Positions 1 to 7,088 of a stretch of DNA of 64,000 nt are shown in pieces (within the stretch, counting starts at the first letter, position 1; each line of letters begins with the position of its first letter). Source of the stretch: Chitinophaga pinensis (GTDB taxonomy: Bacteria; Bacteroidota; Bacteroidia; Flavobacteriales_D; Crocinitomicaceae); assembly GCA_943324745.2 (NCBI GenBank), contig CALPMT020000010.1, positions 43,807 to 107,806 on the forward strand. Direction: 5' to 3'. A program made the position numbers and the translations under genes. The notes beneath the pieces were generated by a model. That model saw nothing but the letters and a program-made list of their open reading frames with translations, did no database searches and had not been told where the DNA came from.

Positions 1-530
1 CAAAACAAGAACTAGAAAACTCAAAAGTTTTGGTCTGCACAGTCGTATCTTTTCCTTCCGGAGAAAACACAATCGAAGAAAAAGTAAAAGAAACTAAAGA
101 AGCTATACAAAATGGTGCCGATGAAATTGATGTGGTAATCAACTATAAGAAACTAAACGACGAAACCTACCTCGTCAGAGAACTTAACACATTACTTGAA
201 TTATGCCACGCTAACATCAACAAAATAGGTCATTCCATCACACTTAAAGTAATCGTTGAAAGCGGTTTACACACGCTTGAAGAAACTGCATTTTTCACCA
301 ACTTATGTATCCAAACTAAAATAGATTACATCAAAACTTCTACAGGAAAAGTCGCGATTGGAGCAGAGTTAGATAAAGTAAAGGTCATGCACAAAGAAAT
401 TCAACGCGCATCATCTCCCTTAAAAATCAAAGCATCTGGTGGATTACGTGATATAAAGCAAATTGAAACATTCTTACCCTACGTTCACAGACTAGGAATT
501 GGTCACCAAACCGTGGATTCTTTTGTTTAG
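1..530 (+). CDS. deoC: Deoxyribose-phosphate aldolase, 3' part (5' end outside window)
   Basis: Cleaves 2-deoxyribose-5-phosphate to glyceraldehyde-3-phosphate and acetaldehyde in deoxynucleoside catabolism. The reading frame is open from base 3, so the N-terminus is cut by the window edge; the TTG at base 30 is only an internal codon. Family motifs are visible: a VSFPSG turn near the start, GADEIDVVIN, the Schiff-base lysine in IKTSTG (around base 334) and KASGG with its second conserved lysine. The last strand reads LGIG where the family usually has RIGTS, and the protein stops soon after, as DeoC proteins do. The TAG stop is followed at once by an inverted repeat. Confidence 0.93.
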   Translation, partial: KQELENSKVLVCTVVSFPSGENTIEEKVKETKEAIQNGADEIDVVINYKKLNDETYLVRELNTLLELCHANINKIGHSITLKVIVESGLHTLEETAFFTNLCIQTKIDYIKTSTGKVAIGAELDKVKVMHKEIQRASSPLKIKASGGLRDIKQIETFLPYVHRLGIGHQTVDSFV

Positions 531-600
531 ATAAAAGACTTTGAGATAAAAGAACAAAGACTACTGCAGTATTAAATTACACTTTCCGTCAGTCTTTTAT
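531..600. repeat. 10-bp perfect inverted repeat directly after deoC
   Basis: ATAAAAGACT at 531-540 is the exact reverse complement of AGTCTTTTAT at 591-600, with a 50-bp spacer. The left arm begins at the first base after the deoC stop codon. It could act as a weak terminator or RNA 3'-end structure; the loop is long, so this is uncertain. Confidence 0.5.
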
Positions 601-644
601 CTTTAAGCGAAGCGATCTTTCATCTTTAAGCGAAGCGGTCTTTT
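599..644. repeat. Two tandem copies of a 23-bp unit (ATCTTTAAGCGAAGCG core)
   Basis: The 16-bp core ATCTTTAAGCGAAGCG occurs at 599-614 and again at 622-637, each followed by a TCTTT-type tail, which gives a 23-bp period. It lies between convergent genes (deoC stop at 530, lipoprotein stop at 650). The GCGAAGCG part resembles the short REP-like words at 17561 and 38271. Confidence 0.7.
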
Positions 645-649
645 GTCTC

Positions 650-1072
650 TCAATTATACACCCTCAGCAAATTACTCCCATTCCAAGTCGTCTGATACTG
701 CCTCAACCCAAAATTCGAACCAGACACAATCGAACCATCGTACAACGAAAACTTTGCGCCAGTACAACTATCTTTCAACTGTAGCATATTCTTGCTGTCA
801 ATCATAAGTGGATAAGCACACTTCGTTTGACTAGCAGGAGATTGTCTATCGAATGCAACAAATTCATCTATCGATTTTCGGTAAATTACAATGCCTTGAA
901 CTCCACAATTATCGTAATAACAAGCCCCACCTACCCCTTGTAACGCTGAATAACTTGGTAATTCAGTGTGAATGGTCACATCAAAAGGAATGCTTTGAAC
1001 TGGATTCGTATTCACCGATTTACTGCAAGAAAACAAGAATAAAATAACTAAAATAAAAAAAAATCGTATCAT
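650..1072 (-). CDS. Small lipoprotein of unknown function
   Basis: The product is 140 residues. I place the start at 1072 and not further upstream because the sequence from there has a classic lipoprotein signal: MIR, then a run of hydrophobic residues, then the lipobox LFSC with cysteine at about residue 16. The mature part contains several cysteines (GGACYYDNCG, then QTKCAYP and KDSCTGA), which suggests disulfide bonds in the periplasm or at the outer membrane. I do not recognise a named domain. It is divergent from the lipoprotein gene at 1098, with only 25 bp between the start codons. A TAnnTTTG-type promoter box lies 34 bp upstream at 1106-1113. Confidence 0.7.
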   Translation of the reverse strand: MIRFFFILVILFLFSCSKSVNTNPVQSIPFDVTIHTELPSYSALQGVGGACYYDNCGVQGIVIYRKSIDEFVAFDRQSPASQTKCAYPLMIDSKNMLQLKDSCTGAKFSLYDGSIVSGSNFGLRQYQTTWNGSNLLRVYN

Positions 1073-1097
1073 TATATATTGGCTATCTAAACAAATA

Positions 1098-1400
1098 ATG
1101 TTAAGCAAATTTACCCATAAATACGTAATGATAAGTATGTGGATAGTAATTCTATCACTCACATTCAATACCTATTCATGTGGAACTGCTAAAACAAACA
1201 AAGAGCCAAATGCAGAAGAAATTTCACTAGAATTACGCAAACAAAAAAAGAAAGAACTCAAAGCTGCTCAAAAAGCAAATAAAAAAGCGAAACGAGAATT
1301 TTGGAACAAACAAACTCCAGAAATGAAACGTCGTATCAAAGAATCTAACCGTAGACAACGTGAACTATTAAGACTGCGTAAAAAAGCCCGTAGACTATAA
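1098..1400 (+). CDS. Lysine/arginine-rich small lipoprotein, unknown function
   Basis: The product is 100 residues. The first 27 residues form a signal peptide ending in the lipobox TYSC (cysteine at about residue 28). The mature part is almost entirely charged helix, rich in Lys, Arg and Glu, with tracts such as KKKELKAAQKANKKAKREFW and RRQRELLRLRKKARR. It is predicted to be a long basic helix tethered to the membrane, possibly binding peptidoglycan, LPS or nucleic acid; this is inference. An in-frame ATG at 1128 also leaves a usable signal peptide and is the alternative start. The stop codon abuts the hairpin at 1401-1426. Confidence 0.65.
   Translation: MLSKFTHKYVMISMWIVILSLTFNTYSCGTAKTNKEPNAEEISLELRKQKKKELKAAQKANKKAKREFWNKQTPEMKRRIKESNRRQRELLRLRKKARRL
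1106..1113 (-). promoter_or_regulatory. Candidate -7 box for the lipoprotein gene at 650-1072
   Basis: On the minus strand this reads TAAATTTG, a match to the Bacteroidota -7 consensus TAnnTTTG, 34 bp before the chosen start codon. No clear TTG lies 19-20 bp further upstream. Confidence 0.35.
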
Positions 1401-1426
1401 AAAAAGGGACCCGAAAGTCCCTAAAA
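1401..1426 (-). terminator. Intrinsic terminator, minus strand (slyD side)
   Basis: AGGGAC and GTCCCT form a 6-bp stem (1405-1410 and 1417-1422) around CCGAAA. The A-run at 1399-1405 becomes a T-run on the minus strand, so the hairpin is oriented to stop transcription arriving from slyD. Near-identical sequence ends metK at 9901-9920. Confidence 0.65.
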
Positions 1427-1556
1427 TAGTATTCCCAAGAATTTCAATTAAAAATGATTTTTCGAGGCAAACCAAAAATTAATTCCGTAATTTAATCCAG
1501 TAAATGAGGAGATTATTTTGAAGTTGAACGAAGAAAAAGCTTTTTAAATGGAACTA

Positions 1557-2063
1557 TTAGTGTTGGTGTCCGTGTTCACCATGAACATGACCATGAGATA
1601 CTTCTTCTTCAGATGCTTCTCTCACACCAATAATTTCTCCTTCAAAATGTAAATCAATTCCAGCTAACGGATGGTTAAAATCCATTTTTACAAACTCTTC
1701 ATTGATATCCAATACAGTACCTAATAATTGGTGACCCTCATTGTCTGACATTGGAACTTTTGCACCGACATAAATTTCTTCTGTATTCACTTTTCCATCT
1801 TCCATAAAGAATACATCTAAAGGAATCATTGCAATTTGCTCGTCGGATGGCGTACCATACGCATTTTCACTTTCGATTGCAAAAGCAAACGTATCTCCAA
1901 TTGTTTTTCCTGAAATATTTACTTCAAAATCTGGAATAATTGCTTGTACTCCGTATAAAAAAACCATTGGTTGTTCAGCCGTTGTTTCTTCAATTTTTTC
2001 ACCTGTTTTGTGGTTTGTCAACTTGTAATTCAAGGAAACAACTTTGTTTGCTTCAATTTTCAT
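1557..2063 (-). CDS. slyD: FKBP-type peptidyl-prolyl cis-trans isomerase, SlyD family
   Basis: Catalyses proline cis-trans isomerisation during folding and, in SlyD proteins, also acts as a chaperone and metal carrier. The product is 168 residues, with the split FKBP fold recognisable from VVSLNYKL, the FLYG and IIPDFE region, ENAYG, an inserted-flap domain, and the diagnostic NHPLAG motif around residue 130. The C-terminus is histidine-rich (HGHVHGEHGHQH), matching the metal-binding tail of SlyD, probably for nickel or zinc. The gene stands alone between repeats and is followed about 130 bp downstream by a minus-strand terminator. Acts in the cytoplasm. Confidence 0.92.
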   Translation of the reverse strand: MKIEANKVVSLNYKLTNHKTGEKIEETTAEQPMVFLYGVQAIIPDFEVNISGKTIGDTFAFAIESENAYGTPSDEQIAMIPLDVFFMEDGKVNTEEIYVGAKVPMSDNEGHQLLGTVLDINEEFVKMDFNHPLAGIDLHFEGEIIGVREASEEEVSHGHVHGEHGHQH

Positions 2064-2109
2064 AAATCGTTTTTTAAAAATTTCATTAAAATTACGAAAC
2101 TTATTGCGG

Positions 2110-2192
2110 AAGACAAAAGACTTTTTGAGGAAAGACTAATAGACGTTAGACAAAAGACAATTAGACATCAGACAATTAGACGAAAGACTTTA
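2110..2192. repeat. Cluster of AGAC words (AGACAAAAGAC-type) between slyD and the FMN reductase
   Basis: The core AGAC occurs about nine times in 80 bp, in units such as AGACAAAAGAC (2111-2121 and 2148-2158), TTAGAC and GAAAGAC. Spacing is irregular, mostly 8-11 bp. The cluster fills the gap between the slyD start and the next stop codon. A related stretch follows the nfu gene at 12017-12052. Confidence 0.6.
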
Positions 2193-2717
2193 GATGCTTT
2201 CAATTAGATTTACTTTCTCCATAAATTTTGCGCGTAATTCTTCATCTAAAATTCCGCCTGTTTCAGAGAAATTCTGATGGTACTGTGGCAAGGTAAATAC
2301 TGAAGAGATAACTGCGCCATGTTTTGGGAAACGATCTATGGCATGCTCTAACACACCTACACCACCTCTTGGTCCCGGAGCGGTTGATAATAAGAATAAC
2401 TTTTTACCTTCAAACATTTTTAAATTGACACGCGAAACCCAATCAAATAAATTCTTAAATACCACGGCATAACTTCCATTATGCTCTGCGAAAGAAATTA
2501 TAATCAAATCCGATGCTTCCAATTTTTGGTGAAATAATACTGCGTTTTCTGGCAAACCTTCTTCCGTTTCCATATCCACCGAATAGATTGGCAAGGGATA
2601 ATCATTTAAATCCAATACTTCCAATGCGCTACTATTAAACTGATTTGCAGCAAAACGTGCAAACTCTTTATTGATCGATTTCTTACTATTCGATGCTCCA
2701 AATGCTACTATCTTCAT
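2190..2717 (-). CDS. NAD(P)H-dependent FMN reductase family protein
   Basis: A flavodoxin-fold oxidoreductase of 175 residues, likely reducing FMN, quinones or chromate-like substrates with NAD(P)H in the cytoplasm. The N-terminal strand MKIVAFGASNSKKS is the phosphate-binding loop for FMN. The segment DLIIISFAEHNGSYAVVFKNLFDW corresponds to the family's YN-x-S-PGxLKNxLDW signature, but with EHNGS where most members have EYN-S and without the usual Pro-Gly. LSTAPGPRGG forms the third flavin loop. The start at 2717 is preferred over an upstream in-frame ATG at 2741 because the conserved strand begins there. Upstream lies mutS2 on the same strand. Confidence 0.85.
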   Translation of the reverse strand: MKIVAFGASNSKKSINKEFARFAANQFNSSALEVLDLNDYPLPIYSVDMETEEGLPENAVLFHQKLEASDLIIISFAEHNGSYAVVFKNLFDWVSRVNLKMFEGKKLFLLSTAPGPRGGVGVLEHAIDRFPKHGAVISSVFTLPQYHQNFSETGGILDEELRAKFMEKVNLIESI

Positions 2718-2735
2718 ACTATTATTTTTATTTAT

Positions 2736-2777
2736 CGTCACTCTTAACTCGTCACTTCGTCACTCTGCTCTCATCAC
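2736..2777. repeat. CGTCACT word repeats between mutS2 and the FMN reductase
   Basis: CGTCACT occurs at 2736-2742, 2750-2756 and 2758-2764, followed by ATCACT at about 2772. On the transcribed strand this gives purine-rich GAGTGACGA words in the leader of the FMN reductase gene. Confidence 0.5.
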
Positions 2778-4910
2778 TCACTTAACCCACATCAACTTTT
2801 CCTTCTCTACTTTCATTTTTAAAAATCCAAAAACAACCGTACATAGATTTCCTTGTATCTCCTCTACCGTTCCGGATTGCTTGGTTTCAATTAATTTTAC
2901 GGTAGAACCAATCCCTATCTTTTCTTGTAAATACGGATCTTTTTTCACTTCTACTACTTTCTGTTTTTTGGTTTTTGTAACCGGAACACCAACTGTCGCT
3001 TTTAATGTTTCAAGGCGTCTGGCTTCTTCCGACTTCGATTTCTCTACCGAAATGTATTTTTTAATTTCCTCCATTAACGGAAGATTAATGTCTTTTTTAC
3101 GACTTTTCGTAACGTACTTTCCGATAAACTGTTGAAACTTTTTACCAAGCAAAATAAAGGAATTGTTGGCAGCAACATTCTCTTGCATGGCTTTGTATTT
3201 TTCGTCGTACCTTCTTTTTTGTTCTTCGAAATGTAGTTGCTTTTGTGTAGCGACTTCTTGCGCTTCTATGTGTTCTTTATTTAATTTTTCGAGGTAGGTT
3301 TTCTCACTTTGCAATTCACTCAACAACTTGTCCATATTGACTTTTTGTTCGTTGACTTTTGACTTTGCTTCCGTGATTAACTCCATAGAAATACCATTCA
3401 TTTGGGCAACTTCGAATGTAAAAGAACTACCTGGTTGTCCTACCGAAAAACGATACAAGGGCTCTAGTGTTTCAGTATTGAATAACATACACCCATTGAT
3501 GGCATTTTTCAAGCGATCTGCTTTTAACTTTATACTCGCATAGTGGGTTGTAATCACCCCATAACACTTTTTATTATAGAGTTGCTCAAAAAAGACTTCC
3601 GCCAAAGCACCACCTAAATCCGGATCGGAACCGGTACCAAATTCATCCAAAAGCAATAAAGTTCTTCGATTAGAAACCTCTAAAAAATATTTCATTCGCT
3701 TCAAACGATACGAATAGGTACTTAATTCATTTTCAATAGATTGATTATCTCCAATATCACTTAATATCCGTTGAAAAAAACTCATTTTACTATTTGGATG
3801 TACCGGAACTAGCAATCCAGACTGAAGCATTAACTGCATCAATCCAATGGTTTTCAAGGTGATACTTTTACCTCCAGCATTCGGACCAGAAATCACTAGC
3901 ATGCGAGAAAATTTGTCCAACAAAATCGTTTGTGGAAATGTTTTCTTCCCTAATTGCTGGTTATTTTTCCATAAAATTGGATGTACTGCATCAACCAACT
4001 CAATGCATTGTTCTTCTGAAATGGAAGGTAAATCCGCGTTTAAATCAATCGCTAATCGTGTCTTTGCATGGATAAAATCTAATTCAACCAGCAAGGATTG
4101 ATACCCTTGAATTAAATGTAAATGATGAGAAATATCCGCAGTTAATTGTTTTAATATGCGAAAAATCTCTTTGCGTTCATCGTCAATGAGTAATTCTAAC
4201 TCATTGTTTAGAGGAATATTAACTTGTGGTTCAATAAACGTCAAACTTCCCGTTTTCGAGGACCCCACAACCGAACCATGTACTTTTCGCTTATGGGTCG
4301 AAACAACGGTTAATACACGTCGCTCATGGATATACGTTTCTTTCGTTTCTCCTAACAATCCTTCTTTGATAAGGCGACGCATTTCCCGTTCGAAATTACG
4401 GTTGATTTGATTTTTTAAGACGTGCATTTGCTGTCGAATCACCAACAACATTGGAGAAGCATTATCACGAATCGTGCCTTTAGCATCGAACACTTTTTCA
4501 ATCGTTTCGATAATTTCCTTCGTGTAATAAACAGAATGCGTTAAAGAAACTAAGTGTGGAAATTCTTCCTCGCGTTTATCAAAAAAATGAAGCAAGGCAT
4601 TCACCAATTCGCTGGCACGGTAAATACGCACCACCCCATCTTGGGATAAGACTGCGTCTTTAATGGGAAGTAACACTAACTCTTTGGTTAATTCTTCAAA
4701 TTGTAAACCGGGAAAAGATTCTCCGGTTGTACGAATCGTATGAAACTCCTTTACTTTTTTAAGTTCAGCAGCAATATCACCAAGCAAAACGATAGGTTCC
4801 AAATTTTCAAGTCGCTCTTTAGCGGATGGTCCAATAGCGAATTCACTCAACCAACCTTGAATGGTCGTAAATTCTAAATCGTGTAAGGTCTGGTGATCGA
4901 TTGGTGTCAT
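2778..4910 (-). CDS. mutS2: MutS2-family DNA-binding ATPase lacking the Smr nuclease domain
   Basis: MutS2 proteins act on recombination intermediates and, in Bacillus, on collided ribosomes; they do not belong to classical mismatch repair. The product is 710 residues. The MutS core and clamp fill residues 1-320. The ATPase has its P-loop GPNAGGKS near residue 341 and Walker B LLLLDEFGTGSD near 416, followed by a charged coiled coil (about 510-610). The C-terminus is a small KOW-like beta domain beginning at GIGSTVKLIE and stops there. Classical MutS2 (about 780 residues) continues into an Smr endonuclease domain, which is absent. A natural stop and not a frameshift is likely, since the last domain is complete. 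Confidence 0.9.
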   Translation of the reverse strand: MTPIDHQTLHDLEFTTIQGWLSEFAIGPSAKERLENLEPIVLLGDIAAELKKVKEFHTIRTTGESFPGLQFEELTKELVLLPIKDAVLSQDGVVRIYRASELVNALLHFFDKREEEFPHLVSLTHSVYYTKEIIETIEKVFDAKGTIRDNASPMLLVIRQQMHVLKNQINRNFEREMRRLIKEGLLGETKETYIHERRVLTVVSTHKRKVHGSVVGSSKTGSLTFIEPQVNIPLNNELELLIDDERKEIFRILKQLTADISHHLHLIQGYQSLLVELDFIHAKTRLAIDLNADLPSISEEQCIELVDAVHPILWKNNQQLGKKTFPQTILLDKFSRMLVISGPNAGGKSITLKTIGLMQLMLQSGLLVPVHPNSKMSFFQRILSDIGDNQSIENELSTYSYRLKRMKYFLEVSNRRTLLLLDEFGTGSDPDLGGALAEVFFEQLYNKKCYGVITTHYASIKLKADRLKNAINGCMLFNTETLEPLYRFSVGQPGSSFTFEVAQMNGISMELITEAKSKVNEQKVNMDKLLSELQSEKTYLEKLNKEHIEAQEVATQKQLHFEEQKRRYDEKYKAMQENVAANNSFILLGKKFQQFIGKYVTKSRKKDINLPLMEEIKKYISVEKSKSEEARRLETLKATVGVPVTKTKKQKVVEVKKDPYLQEKIGIGSTVKLIETKQSGTVEEIQGNLCTVVFGFLKMKVEKEKLMWVK

Positions 4911-5002
4911 AGTGTAAAATTAGAAGAAATCTAGTAAAAACAGGGTAGAAAAAAACGCTTTTATCCAATTAATTTCTATTTTCACCCTTCAAAAATTACC
5001 CT

Positions 5003-5767
5003 ATGAAAATTATCTCTTTTAACGTAAACGGTATTCGTGCAATTGCGCAAAAAAACTTCTTCGAGGATATGGAAAACCAGAATCCTGACATCATTTGTTT
5101 ACAAGAAACGAAAGCAACTTCGGATCAGGTAAAAGACACGGTAAAAAGTTTGTTTGGGTACGAAGTGTATGCCAATGAAGCAGTTAAAAAAGGGTATTCT
5201 GGAACAGCAATTATTACCAAGCACACACCACTAGCTGTTTCGTATGACATTCAAATTGAAGAACACGATCAAGAAGGTCGCGTGACATGTGCTGAATTTG
5301 AGAAATTCTTTTTAGTAACTGTTTATACACCAAATTCAGGAGGTGAATTAGCGCGCCTGGGTTACCGTCAAACTTGGGATGCAGCATTTTTGGACTACCT
5401 GAAACAATTGGAAGATAAAAAACCTGTATTGGTATGTGGCGACTTAAATGTTGCTCACAAAGACATCGATTTAGCACGACCAAAAGCGAATTACAACAAG
5501 TTTGCTGGCTTCATGCAAGAAGAAATCGATGGCATGGATAATTACCACAAAGCAGGAATCGTAGATACGTTCAGACATAAATACCCAGAAGTTGTAAAAT
5601 ATACGTGGTGGAGTTACCGAGGTGGAGCACGCGAGAAAAACGTAGGCTGGAGGATTGACTATTTCTTAGCCTCCGAAAAATTACTTCCACACATCGAAGA
5701 CGCATTTATTCTTAACGAAGTACACGGCTCAGACCATTGCCCAGTGGGTGTGATATTGAAAGACTAA
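5003..5767 (+). CDS. xth: Exodeoxyribonuclease III / AP endonuclease
   Basis: A 254-residue Mg2+-dependent enzyme that cuts DNA at abasic sites and trims 3' ends in base-excision repair. All catalytic motifs of the EEP fold are in place: NVNGIRA (Asn), LQETKA (metal-binding Glu near residue 35), YTPNSG, GDLNVAHKDIDLARP (Asp and Asn, about 150), WWSYRGGAREKNVGWRIDY and the terminal GSDHCPV with the catalytic Asp-His. Length is typical. It diverges from mutS2 across a 92-bp gap and is followed by a strong bidirectional hairpin. Confidence 0.96.
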   Translation: MKIISFNVNGIRAIAQKNFFEDMENQNPDIICLQETKATSDQVKDTVKSLFGYEVYANEAVKKGYSGTAIITKHTPLAVSYDIQIEEHDQEGRVTCAEFEKFFLVTVYTPNSGGELARLGYRQTWDAAFLDYLKQLEDKKPVLVCGDLNVAHKDIDLARPKANYNKFAGFMQEEIDGMDNYHKAGIVDTFRHKYPEVVKYTWWSYRGGAREKNVGWRIDYFLASEKLLPHIEDAFILNEVHGSDHCPVGVILKD

Positions 5768-5786
5768 TACGATCTACACTCAAAAC

Positions 5787-5826
5787 AAAAAAAGGTTAGA
5801 AAATCATCGATTTCTAACCTTTTTTT
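5787..5826. terminator. Bidirectional intrinsic terminator after xth
   Basis: GGTTAGAAA (5794-5802) pairs with TTTCTAACC (5811-5819). An A-run precedes and a T-run follows, so it works in both directions: 20 bp after the xth stop, and about 120 bp after the fabD stop on the other strand. Confidence 0.85.
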
Positions 5827-5943
5827 ATGATAACAATATTAATTAACGCGTAATCTCAATCCCCTTAATTACCCATCTCAAAAGAACAAAGTCTTAATTT
5901 CTAAATATCTCTCTTAATGGTAAAAAGAAAAACTAGCAAACTT

Positions 5944-6837
5944 TTACCCTACACTATCTAATGTTGCTGACGATGTTGTAAATGAACGATCTACTTTTTT
6001 AAATAATCCTTGCAACACTTTCCCTGGACCAACTTCTACCACTTCAGTAGCGCCATCAGCTATCATTTGTTGCATAGTTTGTGTCCAACGAACTGGAGCG
6101 GTTAATTGTTCTATTAAATTCTTTTTTATCTCATTTGGATCAGAAACCGCAGATGCAGTCACGTTTTGATACACTGGACAAATAGGAGTAGAAAACTCAG
6201 TGGCTTCAATCGCTTTAGCCAACTCTTCTCGTGCAGACTCCATCAATGGGGAATGAAATGCACCTCCCACTTGCAATAATACTGCCATCTTTGCTCCGAC
6301 TTCTTTCAGTTTAGCACAAGCTTCTTCTACCGCAGTAGTCTCCCCTGAAATTACGAGTTGTCCAGGACAATTATAATTTGCAGCAACCACAACACCATCT
6401 ATTCCTGCACATATATCTTCAATTAATTTATCTTCTAATCCAATAATTGCAGCCATGGTAGAAGGAACTAATTCACATGCTTTTTGCATCGCTAAAGCAC
6501 GTTTATGCACTAAGTTTAATCCATCTTCAAAACGCAACGTCTTATTAGCTACTAATGCTGAAATTTCACCTAATGAATGTCCAGCAACCATAGCAGGCTG
6601 AAATGAATCACCCAAACATGCAGCAAGAATTGTTGAATGTAAAAAAATAGCTGGTTGTGTAATTTTAGTTTGCTTTAACTCTTCATCTGTTCCATAAAAC
6701 ATGATTTTATGTATTTCAAAACCCAAAATTTCATCAGCTTTTAAGAACAATTCTTTGGCAACTTCAGAGGAATCAAAAAGGTCTTTACCCATCCCTGAGA
6801 ACTGTGCACCTTGACCTGGAAAAACGTATGCTTTCAT
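5944..6837 (-). CDS. fabD: Malonyl-CoA:acyl-carrier-protein transacylase
   Basis: Transfers malonate from CoA to ACP, the entry step of type II fatty acid synthesis. The product is 297 residues. Visible motifs are FPGQGAQ at the N-terminus, the nucleophile serine in GHSLGE (about residue 87), the QxxG-like QLVISG, and the catalytic histidine in GAFHSPLM (about 197). I place the start at 6837, where the conserved MKAYVFPGQG begins; the open frame extends 43 codons upstream but crosses the promoter at 6865-6894 and is not conserved. The gene stands alone, away from other fab genes. Confidence 0.95.
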   Translation of the reverse strand: MKAYVFPGQGAQFSGMGKDLFDSSEVAKELFLKADEILGFEIHKIMFYGTDEELKQTKITQPAIFLHSTILAACLGDSFQPAMVAGHSLGEISALVANKTLRFEDGLNLVHKRALAMQKACELVPSTMAAIIGLEDKLIEDICAGIDGVVVAANYNCPGQLVISGETTAVEEACAKLKEVGAKMAVLLQVGGAFHSPLMESAREELAKAIEATEFSTPICPVYQNVTASAVSDPNEIKKNLIEQLTAPVRWTQTMQQMIADGATEVVEVGPGKVLQGLFKKVDRSFTTSSATLDSVG

Positions 6838-6864
6838 AAGTATATATTTCATATTTAACGGAGA

Positions 6865-6894
6865 CAAATATACAATTTGTTCACCGCATATCAA
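6865..6894 (-). promoter_or_regulatory. fabD promoter (TTG-N19-TATATTTG)
   Basis: On the minus strand a TTG (6892-6894) lies exactly 19 bp before TATATTTG (6865-6872), a full match to the Bacteroidota -33/-7 promoter. The -7 box is 28 bp upstream of the fabD ATG, which also supports that start choice. Confidence 0.75.
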
Positions 6895-6986
6895 AAAAAG
6901 AACTTTTACAACGTAAAATGAGCATTTGTAATAAGTTGAAAAATAACATGCAATAACAATATTCAATTATATATGCATCGCATAAC

Positions 6987-7022
6987 AAAAAACCCCAGTA
7001 AATAACAATTTACCGGGGTTTA
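6987..7022 (-). terminator. Terminator of the T9SS cargo gene
   Basis: AACCCCAGTAAA (6991-7002) and TTTACCGGGGTT (7009-7020) form a 12-bp stem. The single mismatch becomes a G-U pair only in the minus-strand RNA, and the minus strand carries the T-run, so it serves the gene ending at 7089. Confidence 0.8.
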
Positions 7023-7088
7023 ATTATTTGTGTATAATTAGTTCTAATAATAAGATCACTATTAGTAACTTTCTAAATAGTAGAAAGC

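Noticed and set aside
853..1047. 64-codon plus-strand frame inside the 650-1072 lipoprotein gene
   Set aside because: Opposite strand of a gene with a clear signal peptide; no recognisable features.
2671..3135. 154-codon plus-strand frame over mutS2 and the FMN reductase start
   Set aside because: Antisense of two genes with strong family matches; the translated protein resembles nothing known.
6838..6966. 43-codon upstream extension of fabD
   Set aside because: It runs through a complete promoter and the extension is hydrophobic and Cys-rich, unlike any FabD.
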